Assembly: GCF_026247885.1 (NCBI RefSeq)
Contig: NZ_CP110921.1
Location: forward strand, 2,165,001-2,229,000
DNA: 64,000 bases
Direction: 5' to 3'
Origin: Methylococcus mesophilus
GTDB taxonomy: Bacteria > Pseudomonadota > Gammaproteobacteria > Methylococcales > Methylococcaceae
This document shows, in pieces, positions 19,058 through 28,381 of this stretch. Position 1 is the stretch's first letter; every line of letters begins with the position of its first letter. Below the pieces are notes generated by a model. It did no database searches, was not told the origin of the DNA, and saw nothing but the letters and a program-made list of their open reading frames with translations. A program made the translations under genes and the position numbers.

Positions 19058-20772
19058 GGCTTGCCTCCCGATCCGCCCTTGCCGTGCAGCAGGGCTTCCG
19101 GATGGCGTTCGAGATAGTCGGTCAAGGCGCGGATGGAACGAGCGGAGGCGGCGAGTTCTTCCAGGACGTTGCTGATGTCCTCCGCCATCGCCGATCCCGG
19201 TTCAAGCTGCTCCAGCACCTTGGCCGTCGAGCTCAGGCTCTTTTCCGCGACCGCGGTCAGCGTCACCATTTCCCGGTCCGCGGTCTGGGCCAGATGGCGG
19301 AGGTCCTTCAGAGCAGTGTTCATGGAGCCCACGGCATCCTTCAGCTCCGGCGCGTTGAGCAGGCGATTGCTGCCCTGCACGGTGCCGAGGAGCTCCTGGC
19401 CGATCTTGTCCAGCGGTATCTTCTTCAGGTTCGCCACGATCTCGGTGACGTTACGCTGCAACTCGTCCGCCACCGAGGGCAGGGTCGGCAGCTCGGGGTG
19501 CTGGCCACTGTAATCCAGGCTTTTCGGCGGACTTTCCGGATAAAAATCGAGGTCGACGTAGAGCTGGCCGGTCAGGAGGTTGCCGGTCTTGAGCCGGGCG
19601 CGGAGGCCGCGTTCAACCAATTTTTCCATGAATGGGCGGCGGCCGGCTTCCATTGCCGCCTTGAATTCTTCTCTCGCCCGTTTGATCACGTCCTCCGCGC
19701 CGTACGGGATCAGCCGTTCCGGGTCGATTTCGATGACCACGGGAATCCGGATCTTGTGCGCGCCGAAATCCAGCGCGAGCTTCAGTTCGGTCACCGTGCC
19801 GACCCGAATTCCCTTGAGTTCGACTGGCGCTCCCACACTCAGCCCCCGCACGGAGTCGTCGAAGAACAGCAGGAAGGGCTGGCGCAGCGTGTAGGTGCCT
19901 TCAGCGATGCTGGCGAAGTCCTTGTGCAGCCTGAAATGCGTATTGGGTTCGCTGGACTGCACTTTGGGGTCATTGAGCGTCGGCGTTTCGAAGGTGATGC
20001 CGCCCTGGAGCAGGGACATGATCGAACCGACCTTGAGGTTGACGCCCTGGGCGCTCATGGAGAGATCGATCCCGCTGACCTGCCAGAAGCGTGTGCTGTT
20101 GTGAATGAGTCGGTGGTAGGGCGCGTCGATGAAAACCTCGACCTGGACGCTCTGGCTGTCCTCGGCCAGGCCGACGTTCACCACCTGTCCGACCTCGATA
20201 TCGCGGAAATAGATCGGCGTGCCGTATTTCAGGGGACCCGCATTGTCCGCGGCAAGAAAAAACGAACGGCCGGGGGTGTCCGCCTTGATCCGGGGCGGCT
20301 GTTCGAGTCCGATGAATTTACGGACCGCATTGCCGCCGCCGAACTCGACGGCGATGTAGTTCCCCGCCATCAGCGTGTCCAAGCCCGAGACACCGCCCAG
20401 GCCGAGCTCCGGCTTCACGACCCAGAAGGCGGTATTTTCACCGAGGTGAGTGGCGACGTGCTTCTCCATCTTTGCGGTGACGACGACGCCCGTCAGGTCT
20501 TCGTTCAGCACCACCGATTCGACCGTGCCGATTTCCACGTCCTTGAACTTGATCTTGCTTTTTCCGGCTTCGAGCCCCGGCGCCTCCTTGAACAGCAGGG
20601 TGATGGTCGGCCCCTCCTCGCTCAGCGTCTTGTAGGCCAGCCAGATGCCGATGCCCAGTGCTACGAGGGGAATCAGCCAGACCAACGGCAGGCCGCGGGA
20701 GGACTTGACCTCCGCCTCCCAGGCGTCGTATTCCTGGACGTCGCCGGCACCTTCCTTTGGAGATTCGTTCAT
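19054..20772 (-). CDS. pqiB: Intermembrane transport protein PqiB (three MCE domains)
   Basis: 572 residues. An N-terminal membrane anchor (LPLVWLIPLVALGIGIWLAY) precedes three MCE domains, beginning near ITLLFKEAPGLEAGKSKIKF, GRSFFLAADNAGPLKYGTPI and FLLFFDDSVRGLSVGAPVEL. Each has the G(L)xxGxxVxxxGIxVG-type loop. A long C-terminal helix follows. The family forms a hexameric periplasm-spanning channel for lipids between inner and outer membrane. The start MNESPKEGAGDVQE at 20772 overlaps the previous stop (ATGA). The longer open frame upstream only shadows pqiA. Confidence 0.94.
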   Translation of the reverse strand: MNESPKEGAGDVQEYDAWEAEVKSSRGLPLVWLIPLVALGIGIWLAYKTLSEEGPTITLLFKEAPGLEAGKSKIKFKDVEIGTVESVVLNEDLTGVVVTAKMEKHVATHLGENTAFWVVKPELGLGGVSGLDTLMAGNYIAVEFGGGNAVRKFIGLEQPPRIKADTPGRSFFLAADNAGPLKYGTPIYFRDIEVGQVVNVGLAEDSQSVQVEVFIDAPYHRLIHNSTRFWQVSGIDLSMSAQGVNLKVGSIMSLLQGGITFETPTLNDPKVQSSEPNTHFRLHKDFASIAEGTYTLRQPFLLFFDDSVRGLSVGAPVELKGIRVGTVTELKLALDFGAHKIRIPVVIEIDPERLIPYGAEDVIKRAREEFKAAMEAGRRPFMEKLVERGLRARLKTGNLLTGQLYVDLDFYPESPPKSLDYSGQHPELPTLPSVADELQRNVTEIVANLKKIPLDKIGQELLGTVQGSNRLLNAPELKDAVGSMNTALKDLRHLAQTADREMVTLTAVAEKSLSSTAKVLEQLEPGSAMAEDISNVLEELAASARSIRALTDYLERHPEALLHGKGGSGGKP

Positions 20773-21449
20773 CGCTGCATCCTGTAAGCCCCCTCGGGGC
20801 TGGAGTGGGAAGAAATCTTGCCGTATTTCAGCGCCATGCGATCCCAGATCAGGCGGGGATCGAAACTCATCGCCGCGAACATCGTAACCACGACCACGCC
20901 GCCGAACGCCACGGCACCGGGGCCCGCCTCGATGGTCGCGAGGGCCCCCAGTTCGACCACCGCCACCAGGATGGTGATCACGAAAACGTCGATCATCGAC
21001 CAGCGCCCGATCGATTCGGTGAGCCGGTAAAGCACGGTGCGCTCCCACGGCCGCCAATGCGAGCCAAACTGGACCGACAGGAGCAGGAAGGTCATTACCA
21101 GGAGTTTGAGCACCGGTACTACGATGCTGGCGAAAAACACCAGGAGGGCCAGCGGCCACATCCCGCCCACGATCAGTTCCTTGACGCCGCTGATGATGGT
21201 GTCGGGCTCGCCCCGGCCGGACATCGTCACGGTCATGATCGGCAGCAGGTTGGCCGGAATATAGAGGATGTAGGCCGTCAGCGTCAGCGCCCAGGTACGC
21301 GCCAGGCTGTCGGGCTTGCGCCGGTGCAAAACCGCGCCACAGCGCGGGCAGCGGGGATGAATCGATCCGGGCTGCGGCCGGCAGAGCAGATGGCAGCAGT
21401 GGCAGAGCAGATAGCCGGCATCGGCGGCTGTAATCGCGTGCCTAGTCAC
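20769..21449 (-). CDS. pqiA: PqiA-like membrane protein, second half
   Basis: 226 residues. An N-terminal zinc-ribbon-like motif (CHCCHLLC, then CPRCGAVL) is followed by four hydrophobic segments: LTLTAYILYIPANLLPIMTV, WPLALLVFFASIVVPVLKLL, IDVFVITILVAVVELGALAT and AVAFGGVVVVTMFAAM. E. coli PqiA contains two such units in one chain; here each is a separate gene. The GTG at 21449 overlaps the stop of the first half (GTGACTAG) and is preferred to the longer frame. It is coupled to pqiB. The protein sits in the inner membrane at the base of the PqiB tunnel. Confidence 0.88.
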   Translation of the reverse strand: MTRHAITAADAGYLLCHCCHLLCRPQPGSIHPRCPRCGAVLHRRKPDSLARTWALTLTAYILYIPANLLPIMTVTMSGRGEPDTIISGVKELIVGGMWPLALLVFFASIVVPVLKLLVMTFLLLSVQFGSHWRPWERTVLYRLTESIGRWSMIDVFVITILVAVVELGALATIEAGPGAVAFGGVVVVTMFAAMSFDPRLIWDRMALKYGKISSHSSPEGAYRMQR

Positions 21450-22089
21450 CAGCGGCCTCCAGCCGTTCCCAGACCTCGTGGTCGTCCAGCACGGCATCGC
21501 CCGCCGCCATGGATACCATCAGGCCGGCGAAGGAATAGAGTGCGATGCCGGGCGCGAGAGCGGCCAGGTCGGCCAGCTTGACCACGGCCACCAGGATGCC
21601 CAGCATGAAAACCTCGGTCATCGCCCAAGGCGACAACTGCTCCGTCCAGCGAAACACCAGAACCGCCTTCGGCGCCCGAAGTCCGAACAGCCGCAACGGC
21701 AGCAGTACGTAGAAAAGACAAAGCAGCTTGGCCAACGGCGCCAGAAAAGTGACGACGAACACCAGCGCCGAGATTTCCCAATAGCCCTGCGAATTGAGTT
21801 CCTCGATGCCGGTGAGCAGCGAACCCTCCTGCACCCGTCCCGCGATGTTCATCCGCAGCAGGGGATAAGCGTTGGCCAGCATGAACAGAATCAGGCTGGT
21901 GAACGCCAGCGCGAGCGATTGATCCAGCCCGCCGCCCTTGCGCTGGAACAGGACCGCGCCGCAACGCGGACAACGCGCCTTCTGCCCGGGCTGCAACCGG
22001 GGTTTGCGGAACAGCAGATCGCAATCGTGGCAGGCGACCCGTTCGTGCTCGGCGACTGCATACTCGTTCTCGATGGATCGTACTGCCAT
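21442..22089 (-). CDS. pqiA: PqiA-like membrane protein, first half
   Basis: 215 residues with a zinc ribbon (CHDCDLLF and CPRCGAVLF) and four hydrophobic segments: SLALAFTSLILFMLANAYPL, ISALVFVVTFLAPLAKLLCL, MTEVFMLGILVAVVKLADLA and IALYSFAGLMVSMAAGD. It contains the family pattern NAYPLLRMNI. It begins the split pqiA-pqiA-pqiB-pqiC operon, 37 nt downstream of purD on the same strand, so read-through from purD is likely. Each half keeps its own zinc ribbon. Confidence 0.88.
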   Translation of the reverse strand: MAVRSIENEYAVAEHERVACHDCDLLFRKPRLQPGQKARCPRCGAVLFQRKGGGLDQSLALAFTSLILFMLANAYPLLRMNIAGRVQEGSLLTGIEELNSQGYWEISALVFVVTFLAPLAKLLCLFYVLLPLRLFGLRAPKAVLVFRWTEQLSPWAMTEVFMLGILVAVVKLADLAALAPGIALYSFAGLMVSMAAGDAVLDDHEVWERLEAAGD

Positions 22090-22126
22090 GTCCGCTCAAA
22101 TCGGTTTACGTAGATTGAAGAACCGT

Positions 22127-23410
22127 TCAGTGGTTGCGCCGGACCGCCCGGTAGCCGATATCACTGCGGCAATACGCGTCCGGCCAGTGAATCTTCCCCA
22201 CCAGCCGGTAGGCGGCGGCCTGAGCCTCGCCTACGCTCTTTCCCAAAGCCGTGACGCACAACACCCGGCCGCCCGCCGTCAGCACCTTGCCGCGGTCCAG
22301 CCGGGTTCCCGCATGGAACACCTTGCCGCCGGGCGCTATCGCCAGCCCCAACCCTTCTATCACATCGTCTTTACGGTAATCGAACGGATAGCCGCCGGCG
22401 GCCATGACCACCCCCAGCGCGACACGAAGGTCCCACTCTGCCTTCACCACATCGAGCCTTCCCTCCTCCGCGGCGCAGCAAAGGTCCACCAGGTCGCTGC
22501 GCAGCCGCATCATGATGGGCTGGGTTTCCGGGTCGCCGAAACGGCAATTGAACTCCAGCACCTTGCAGCTGCCGTCTGGGGCGATCATCAACCCTGCGTA
22601 CAAAAACCCAGTATACGGCACGCCGTCCGCCTTCATCCCCTCAAGCGTAGGCAGAATGACCTGGTCCATTACCCGCTGATGGATTTCCGGAGTCACCACC
22701 GGTGCCGGGGAATAGGCCCCCATGCCGCCGGTGTTCGGCCCCAGATCGCCGTCGTCCCGCGCCTTGTGGTCCTGCGAGGTCGCCATCGGCAGGGCGTGCT
22801 CGCCGTCCGCCATGACGATGAAGCTGGCTTCTTCCCCTTCGAGGAACTCTTCCACCACCACCTGGTGACCGGCGCTGCCGAAGGCGTTACCGGCCAACAT
22901 GTCGTGCACCGCGGCGATCGCCTCGTCCTCGCTCTGCGCCACGATCACGCCCTTGCCGGCAGCGAGACCATCGGCCTTGACCACGATGGGTGCGCCTTTC
23001 CGGCGGATGTAGTCCTCGGCTTCGCCGGCGTCGGTGAAAACCTGGTATTCCGCGGTCGGAATGCCATGGCGGGCCAGGAAATCCTTGCAAAAGGCCTTGG
23101 AACCTTCGAGCTGAGCCGCCGCTCGGGTCGGGCCGAAACAGGGCAGCCCGGCAGCACGGAAAGCGTCGACGATACCGGCGACCAACGGCGCCTCCGGACC
23201 GACAATGGTGAGCGCCACACCCGCCTCTTTTGCAAACGCCAGCAGGCCCGCCACATCGTCCGCCGCGATGGCTACGTTCTCCAGGCCCGGCTCCATGGCG
23301 GTGCCAGCGTTGCCGGGCGCCACGAACACTTTGCGCACGCGGGGGGACTGCGCGGCTTTCCAGGCCAGCGCGTGTTCGCGCCCGCCACCGCCGACGATGA
23401 GGACTTTCAT
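22127..23410 (-). CDS. purD: Phosphoribosylamine--glycine ligase
   Basis: The second step of purine synthesis: ATP-dependent joining of phosphoribosylamine and glycine. 427 residues from MKVLIVGGGGREHALAWKAA with the ATP-grasp signatures GSKAFCKDFLARHGIPTAEY, PIVVKADGLAAGKGVIVA, QDHKARDDGDLGPNTGGMGA, YTGFLYAGLMI and LEFNCRFGDPETQPI. The open frame extends 28 codons upstream but the conserved start is at 23410. It is divergent from rsd across ~115 bp. Confidence 0.97.
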   Translation of the reverse strand: MKVLIVGGGGREHALAWKAAQSPRVRKVFVAPGNAGTAMEPGLENVAIAADDVAGLLAFAKEAGVALTIVGPEAPLVAGIVDAFRAAGLPCFGPTRAAAQLEGSKAFCKDFLARHGIPTAEYQVFTDAGEAEDYIRRKGAPIVVKADGLAAGKGVIVAQSEDEAIAAVHDMLAGNAFGSAGHQVVVEEFLEGEEASFIVMADGEHALPMATSQDHKARDDGDLGPNTGGMGAYSPAPVVTPEIHQRVMDQVILPTLEGMKADGVPYTGFLYAGLMIAPDGSCKVLEFNCRFGDPETQPIMMRLRSDLVDLCCAAEEGRLDVVKAEWDLRVALGVVMAAGGYPFDYRKDDVIEGLGLAIAPGGKVFHAGTRLDRGKVLTAGGRVLCVTALGKSVGEAQAAAYRLVGKIHWPDAYCRSDIGYRAVRRNH

Positions 23411-23525
23411 GGGGATATCAAGACTCCGGATGGATTTGAAACGGCGCCAATTATACGCGCTGGGCCGGCCGGGACATGGCATACTGTGCGCCATCCGCTC
23501 TCAAATCCTCATTACGGACACACCC

Positions 23526-23966
23526 ATGCCTCAAGAAGCGACTCTGGAACAGCCGCAATCGATCGGCGAGCTGATCAAGGAACTGCTCGACGAGCGCCGC
23601 CAGGTCTGGCTGGCATACAGCGAACTGGGCGGCATGAAGCCGTTCACCCCCGGCCTGCCCCTGGAATCCAGCCTGCGCGGATTTTGCCAGATACTGATCG
23701 ACTACATTTCTCTGGGCCATTTCGGGCTGTACCGGCGTGTCACCAATGACGCGGAGGTGCGCGCCAATGCCGCCGAAATCGCCGATGCCATCTACCCCGG
23801 CATCGCCGAAGCGACCGACGCCGCCATGGCGTTCAACGACAAGTACGAGCACACGCCTTCCGAACGCCTGTGCGACGAACTGGCGGAAGACCTTTCCCGG
23901 CTGGGGGAAAGGCTGGCGCTGCGCGGCGAACTGGAAGACCGCCTGATCGCCAGCCTGGCCGGCTAG
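23526..23966 (+). CDS. rsd: Rsd/AlgQ-family anti-sigma-70 factor
   Basis: The 146-residue helical protein MPQEATLEQPQSIGELIKEL has the family core DERRQVWLAYSELGGMKPF, LRGFCQILIDYISLGHFGLY and LAEDLSRLGERLALRGELED. Rsd binds free sigma-70 and shifts polymerase toward alternative sigma factors; Pseudomonas AlgQ regulates alginate and siderophores. The ATG at 23526 is chosen by family length (the open frame extends much further up, antisense to purD). It is followed by a Nudix gene 9 nt later. Confidence 0.88.
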   Translation: MPQEATLEQPQSIGELIKELLDERRQVWLAYSELGGMKPFTPGLPLESSLRGFCQILIDYISLGHFGLYRRVTNDAEVRANAAEIADAIYPGIAEATDAAMAFNDKYEHTPSERLCDELAEDLSRLGERLALRGELEDRLIASLAG

Positions 23967-23975
23967 CAGGGCGGC

Positions 23976-24527
23976 ATGAAGTACTGCAGCCAGTGCGCCG
24001 CGCCGCTGCGCCTGGGAGTTCCGGCGGGCGACGACCGGCCCCGCCACATCTGCGACGCCTGCGGCACCATCCATTACCGCAACCCCAAGGTGATCGCCGG
24101 CTGCATCCCGGTCTGGAACGGACAGATTCTGTTGTGCCGGCGCGCCATCGAGCCGCGCCACGGGTTCTGGACCCTGCCCGCCGGCTTCATGGAACTGGAG
24201 GAGACGCTGGAGCAGGCAGCCGAACGCGAGTCCTACGAGGAGGCCACCGCCCGGGTGCGGATCGACTCACTTTATACCCTGTTCAGCCTGCCGCATCTGT
24301 CGCAGGTCTACGCCTTCTTCCGCGCCGAACTGCTCAGCCCGGACGTGGCCGCCGGCCTGGAGAGTCTGGAGACGCGGCTGTTCGAAGAAAACGACATCCC
24401 CTGGGATGAACTGGCTTTCGAAACCGTCCGCCGTTCGCTGACCCTGTTCTTCGAAGACCGGCGCAGCGGCGCCTTCGGCCTGCACGTGGAAACCCTGGTT
24501 CCGGACAGCTGCCGTATCCGGAATTGA
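23976..24527 (+). CDS. Nudix hydrolase with N-terminal zinc ribbon
   Basis: 183 residues. A zinc-ribbon start (MKYCSQCAAPL and RHICDACGTIHYRNPK) precedes a Nudix box beginning GFMELEETLEQAAERESYEE, at roughly residues 70-92. The layout matches the NudC-like or ADP-ribose/NADH pyrophosphatase branch without the extra N-terminal domain. It hydrolyses some nucleoside diphosphate derivative; the substrate is not determinable. The TGA overlaps the TTG start of the PHP gene, in a four-gene run rsd-nudix-rnm-tag. Confidence 0.88.
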   Translation: MKYCSQCAAPLRLGVPAGDDRPRHICDACGTIHYRNPKVIAGCIPVWNGQILLCRRAIEPRHGFWTLPAGFMELEETLEQAAERESYEEATARVRIDSLYTLFSLPHLSQVYAFFRAELLSPDVAAGLESLETRLFEENDIPWDELAFETVRRSLTLFFEDRRSGAFGLHVETLVPDSCRIRN

Positions 24528-25369
24528 GATTCTCCTTGTACGACCTGCACGCCCATTCCACCGCTTCCGACGGCACGCTCACGCCCGCCGAGCTGGTTCG
24601 CGCCGCCGCCGCCAGCGGCATTCGCACCCTCGCCCTGACCGACCACGATTCGGTGGCGGGGCTGGCAGAAGCCGGCGCCGCGGCGGCGGAAGCGGGATTG
24701 CGGCTGGTTCCCGGCGTCGAGCTGTCGGTCACCTGGGAATCCCGGACCATCCACGTAGTCGGATTGAACATCGCCCCGGATCATTCCGGCCTGAATGAAG
24801 GCATGCGCCGGCTCCAGGCGGTACGCTTCGAACGCGCGAAGGAAATGGGCCGTCGGCTGGAGAAGAAAGGCATTCCCGGCACCCTTGAAATCGCGGCGGG
24901 ACTGGCCGGCGCCGGCATGGTCACCCGCACCCATTTCGCCCGTGCCCTGGTACAACTGGGCCATGCCGCGAGCGTCCGGGACGTCTTCGACAAGTTCCTG
25001 GCTCAGGGCAAGCCGGGCCATGTCCCCACCGTGTGGGCGGAAATGGCCGCCGCCGTGGGCTGGATCATCGATGCCGGGGGCGTTGCGGTACTGGCGCATC
25101 CGCAACGCTACAAGATGACCGGAAGCTGGATCCGCCGCCTCACAGGTGACTTCAAAGCCGCCGGCGGACAGGCGATCGAAGTCATTTCCGGCAACGCCAC
25201 GCTTTCCGACATCCAGACCAACACCGCGCTGGCGCGCCGCTTCGAACTGCTGGCCTCGGTGGGTTCCGACTACCACGGCCCCGAACAGGTCTGGCTGAAA
25301 CTCGGGAAGATTCCGCCGCTGCCGGACGGCCTCGCGCCGGTCTGGACCCGCTGGGAAACCGAGCAATGA
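24524..25369 (+). CDS. rnm: PHP-domain phosphoesterase (RNase AM/YciV-like)
   Basis: 281 residues with PHP metal motifs DLHAHSTASDGTLTPAEL, ALTDHDSVAGLAEA, LVPGVELSVTW and the later VAVLAHPQRYK and SVGSDYHGP. Together they build the trinuclear metal site of 5'-3' exonuclease/3',5'-nucleoside bisphosphate phosphatases of the YciV type, which trim RNA 5' ends. The start is TTG at 24524, overlapping the Nudix stop. The ATGA overlap with tag at the end indicates one operon. Confidence 0.88.
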   Translation: MRFSLYDLHAHSTASDGTLTPAELVRAAAASGIRTLALTDHDSVAGLAEAGAAAAEAGLRLVPGVELSVTWESRTIHVVGLNIAPDHSGLNEGMRRLQAVRFERAKEMGRRLEKKGIPGTLEIAAGLAGAGMVTRTHFARALVQLGHAASVRDVFDKFLAQGKPGHVPTVWAEMAAAVGWIIDAGGVAVLAHPQRYKMTGSWIRRLTGDFKAAGGQAIEVISGNATLSDIQTNTALARRFELLASVGSDYHGPEQVWLKLGKIPPLPDGLAPVWTRWETEQ

Positions 25370-25941
25370 CCTCCGTACACCGTTGCGCCTGGGCGCTGCG
25401 CAGCCCGGAAGAAACCGCCTATCACGACACGGAATGGGGCGTCCCCCTGCACAACGACGTGAAACTGTTCGAATACCTGGTACTGGATGGGGCGCAGGCC
25501 GGACTGAGCTGGACCACCATCATCAAGAAGCGGGACGCCTACCGGCTGGCTTTCGACGGCTTCGATCCGGAAGCGGTCGCCCACTACGACGAGGCCAAGA
25601 TCGCCGCCCTGCTGGCCGATCCGGGCATCGTGCGCAACCGGCTGAAAATCGAATCCGCCGTGCGCAATGCGAAAGCCTATCTGCGCATCCAGGAGGAATT
25701 CGGCAGCTTCGACGCCTATTTGTGGCGCTTCGTCGATGGCACGCCGGTGCGGAATGCCTGGCGCGAACTGCGCGAAGTCCCGGCGAGCACCCCGCTATCG
25801 GATGCGCTCAGCCGGGATCTCAAACAGCGCGGCTGCAACTTCGTGGGCTCCACCATCTGCTACGCCTACTTGCAGGCGGCGGGGCTGGTGAACGACCACT
25901 TGGTCGATTGCTTCCGCTGGAGTGAGGTGAGCGGCGGCTAG
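25366..25941 (+). CDS. tag: DNA-3-methyladenine glycosylase I
   Basis: Removes 3-methyladenine from alkylated DNA. The 191-residue protein has the constitutive-Tag hallmarks RCAWALRSPEETAYHDTEWG, FEYLVLDGAQAGLSWTTIIK, NAKAYLRIQEEFGSFDAYLW, and C-terminal GCNFVGSTICYAYLQAAGLV with NDHLVDCF, whose Cys/His pair binds zinc. The ATG overlaps the preceding stop (ATGA). It is the last gene of the rsd operon. Confidence 0.95.
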   Translation: MTSVHRCAWALRSPEETAYHDTEWGVPLHNDVKLFEYLVLDGAQAGLSWTTIIKKRDAYRLAFDGFDPEAVAHYDEAKIAALLADPGIVRNRLKIESAVRNAKAYLRIQEEFGSFDAYLWRFVDGTPVRNAWRELREVPASTPLSDALSRDLKQRGCNFVGSTICYAYLQAAGLVNDHLVDCFRWSEVSGG

Positions 25942-25986
25942 TCCGCCAATCGAGAAACGACCTTAAATCCATCGAGGGACGCTTCC

Positions 25987-26370
25987 ATGCCGTTATGGCT
26001 GACATTTGTAATCATCGGTACTCTCGGCGGCCTTGCGGCCGGCTTTTTCGGTATCGGCGGTGGCTTGGTGATCGTGCCGGCGCTCATTTACTGGGCGGGA
26101 TTCTCTCAGCACATGGCAACCGGAACATCCATTGCGGTCCTGCTTCCTCCCATTGGTCTTGCTGCGGCTATCGAGTATTACAGACACGGAAACGTGAATG
26201 TCCGTGCCGCCGTCATTCTGGCGGTGGCCATGCTGATCGGTTCTTGGGTGGGCGCCTACTTCGCCAACCAGATTCCAGGGCCTTATCTCCGCCTGATGTT
26301 CGGCATTTTCGTTTCGAGCGTTGGGATTTACCTCATTTATGGCGCTTGCGACCGCCTGGGCTGGCTCTGA
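25987..26370 (+). CDS. Half-length TSUP (TauE/SafE) family membrane protein
   Basis: 127 residues with four hydrophobic segments. The TSUP repeat signature GGLAAGFFGIGGGLVIVPAL is followed by MATGTSIAVLLPPIGLAAAI, AAVILAVAMLIGSWVGAYFA and LMFGIFVSSVGIYLIYG. Full-length family members (about 250 residues) contain two such repeats; this is one, so it probably dimerises. The likely cargo is an organosulfur or sulfite anion by family, not proven. It stands alone, 45 nt after tag. Confidence 0.85.
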   Translation: MPLWLTFVIIGTLGGLAAGFFGIGGGLVIVPALIYWAGFSQHMATGTSIAVLLPPIGLAAAIEYYRHGNVNVRAAVILAVAMLIGSWVGAYFANQIPGPYLRLMFGIFVSSVGIYLIYGACDRLGWL

Positions 26371-26588
26371 TGATACCCGCACCCAACCTCTGAAGCGCAT
26401 GGCCATTTTGGGCTGCCAGCTCGCTTCAGCGGGTGGTCGGACTGACTCCGAATATCACGCCCACGGAGATCTGCCGCCGCTCCGTTTCTAGCCATGGACG
26501 TTTCCTGATTAGCCGCTCCCCTCCTCATGAATTCGAATGCGTGAACTTCGAATATCCCTTAAGGCTAAAACAAAACCCCGGAGATACT

Positions 26589-27149
26589 ATGTTTCGATTT
26601 TTTGACAAGCAAGCATTGATACCTGCCTTGGTGATTGCCGGATTTCTTGGCGGATGCGCCCAGCATGTCGATATCTCGTATAAACCGGCCAATCTATCAA
26701 AAGGGACGGGCGAGCTTTACGTCAGGGCGTTCGAATATCTTCCTGCCGTGAAGGGAGATGTCGAACCGGATGAGGCTCAACAGGACAAATCGGGCTTGGC
26801 GTACACCCATTTCTCAGAAAACGTTGATGCGCTGTTTACGAACGCCGTAAAAAAAGAGCTTGGTTCCTCCGGCTATTTGGTGTCGGACGGCAGCTCCAGT
26901 GGCGTATCGGGTGAAATCCGGCGATTCAGCTTCGATTGGGTTGGCATGACCAGAATGCGGTTTGATATCGCTGTTTTCTTTATCGTTACGAAAAATGGCA
27001 AGGTTGTTTATTCGAACTTGATTGAATCGACTCACGAAGCGCGTAAGGAAGGCTATAAGCTGGAGGATCCCTCCGAACCGATCGAACTTGCGATGGCTGA
27101 TTGTATCGGGCGATTCATCCGAGATGCCCAGAAACGAGGCGCGCTTTAA
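26589..27149 (+). CDS. Putative lipoprotein, function unknown
   Basis: 186 residues with a lipobox (VIAGFLGGC at ~residue 22) after MFRFFDKQALIPA. The mature part contains YVRAFEYLPAVKGDVEPDE, VDALFTNAVKKELGSSGYLV and SGEIRRFSFDWVGMTRMRFD, similar in style to YajG-like lipoproteins. The gene is noticeably AT-richer than its neighbours. The 218 bp upstream (26371-26588) hold no gene I can support. The stretch downstream (27150-27634) is also non-coding, apart from a short interspersed repeat. Confidence 0.7.
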   Translation: MFRFFDKQALIPALVIAGFLGGCAQHVDISYKPANLSKGTGELYVRAFEYLPAVKGDVEPDEAQQDKSGLAYTHFSENVDALFTNAVKKELGSSGYLVSDGSSSGVSGEIRRFSFDWVGMTRMRFDIAVFFIVTKNGKVVYSNLIESTHEARKEGYKLEDPSEPIELAMADCIGRFIRDAQKRGAL

Positions 27150-27377
27150 GCGAGGAATTGCACGGGCTTGGCCCCCAACCAGGCCCCGCCCATACCCTTG
27201 ATACACTTTTGTGGCACCGACCGCCCGAATGCCTGCAATCGTTGATTTTCCGGGCTTCCGGCGTTGCAGGTGTCGCCGCGCTGCCCATGCTTGCCGCATG
27301 TCATTGACTTTTTGTTGCCTGGCGGAGATGTGTGCAGAGGCAGGGATCGAAAGGGCTTCATACCCTTCATCGCAAAA

Positions 27378-27414
27378 GCCGCATCCCTGCGGCTTCCTTT
27401 CGGGCTATTTCCGG
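27378..27414. repeat. Short interspersed repeat, copy 1
   Basis: GCCGCATCCCTGCGGC (a 6-bp-stem hairpin) followed by TTCCTTTCGGGCTATTTCCGG is almost repeated at 35232-35270 (same orientation). Both copies are intergenic. It lies in the 485-bp gap between the lipoprotein gene and rpiA, where no coding region is seen. Confidence 0.6.
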
Positions 27415-27634
27415 CAATCTGGTCTTTGGCCGAGCGATGGCACTACGCCAGGGGCGAAATGTGAAAGCGGAAAGCTGGTCGACGCACAAAATCCAAAAAA
27501 TGGGTCGTGCAGTGTCACCCGCGTTCGCTTGCGGCCGGCCGATTCAAATCATCGCCGCGGCCGCAGCTCCTCGCCAAAGCCATTGCCCGTCCGGATCACC
27601 ACCGCTCGGAAAGTGAGGACGGCCACCGGCGGCA

Positions 27635-28306
27635 TCAGGGCAGCGTGCGCACGCCGATGGGCGAACCGAGCAGTACCACGTCCGCCGGCCGCAGGGCGAA
27701 CACGCCGTTGCAGACTACACCGGGGATGTCGTTGATCCGGTGTTCCAGCTCGACCGGATCGGTGATGCTGAGGTTGTGCACGTCGAGGATCACGTTGCCG
27801 TTGTCGGTGACGCAGTTTTCCCGCCACACCGGCGTGCCCCCCAGTTCCACCAGGCGACGGGCGACGAGGCTGCGCGCCATCGGAATCACTTCGACCGGCA
27901 GCGGGAACTTGCCCAGCACGTCGACATACTTGGTCTCGTCGACGATGCAGACGAACTTGCGGCTGGCCTCCGCCACGATCTTTTCGCGGGTCAGGGCCGC
28001 CCCGCCGCCCTTGATCATCTGCTTGGCCGCATTGACTTCATCGGCGCCGTCCACATAGACGTCCAGGGTGCCGGCGGCGTTGAGATCAAGCACCGGAATG
28101 CCGATCTTCTTCAGACGCTCGGAGCTGGCCTGGGAGCTGGACACCGCGCCTTCGATCCCGCCTTTGAGATCGGCCAGCAAATCAATAAAATGGTTCACGG
28201 TCGAGCCGGTTCCCACCCCCAGGATGGTGACGTCCTTGACATAGTCCAATGCCGCTTCGGCGACTTTCCGTTTGAGTTCGTCTTGAGTCATTGCCTTATC
28301 TGCCAT
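27635..28306 (-). CDS. rpiA: Ribose-5-phosphate isomerase A
   Basis: Interconverts ribose 5-phosphate and ribulose 5-phosphate in the pentose phosphate and (if present) ribulose monophosphate or Calvin routes. 223 residues with [72 protein letters not shown] and [16 protein letters not shown] covering substrate and catalytic residues. Starts at 28306 (MADKAM) or 28291 (MTQDEL) are possible. It is divergent from ilvA across ~75 bp. Confidence 0.97.
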   Translation of the reverse strand: MADKAMTQDELKRKVAEAALDYVKDVTILGVGTGSTVNHFIDLLADLKGGIEGAVSSSQASSERLKKIGIPVLDLNAAGTLDVYVDGADEVNAAKQMIKGGGAALTREKIVAEASRKFVCIVDETKYVDVLGKFPLPVEVIPMARSLVARRLVELGGTPVWRENCVTDNGNVILDVHNLSITDPVELEHRINDIPGVVCNGVFALRPADVVLLGSPIGVRTLP

Positions 28307-28381
28307 CGTGTGTGATCAAACCGGTGGCGGATGATACTGGGAAAACCGCCCCGCTGCCATGATGGCCCCCTGCCCCGAACC

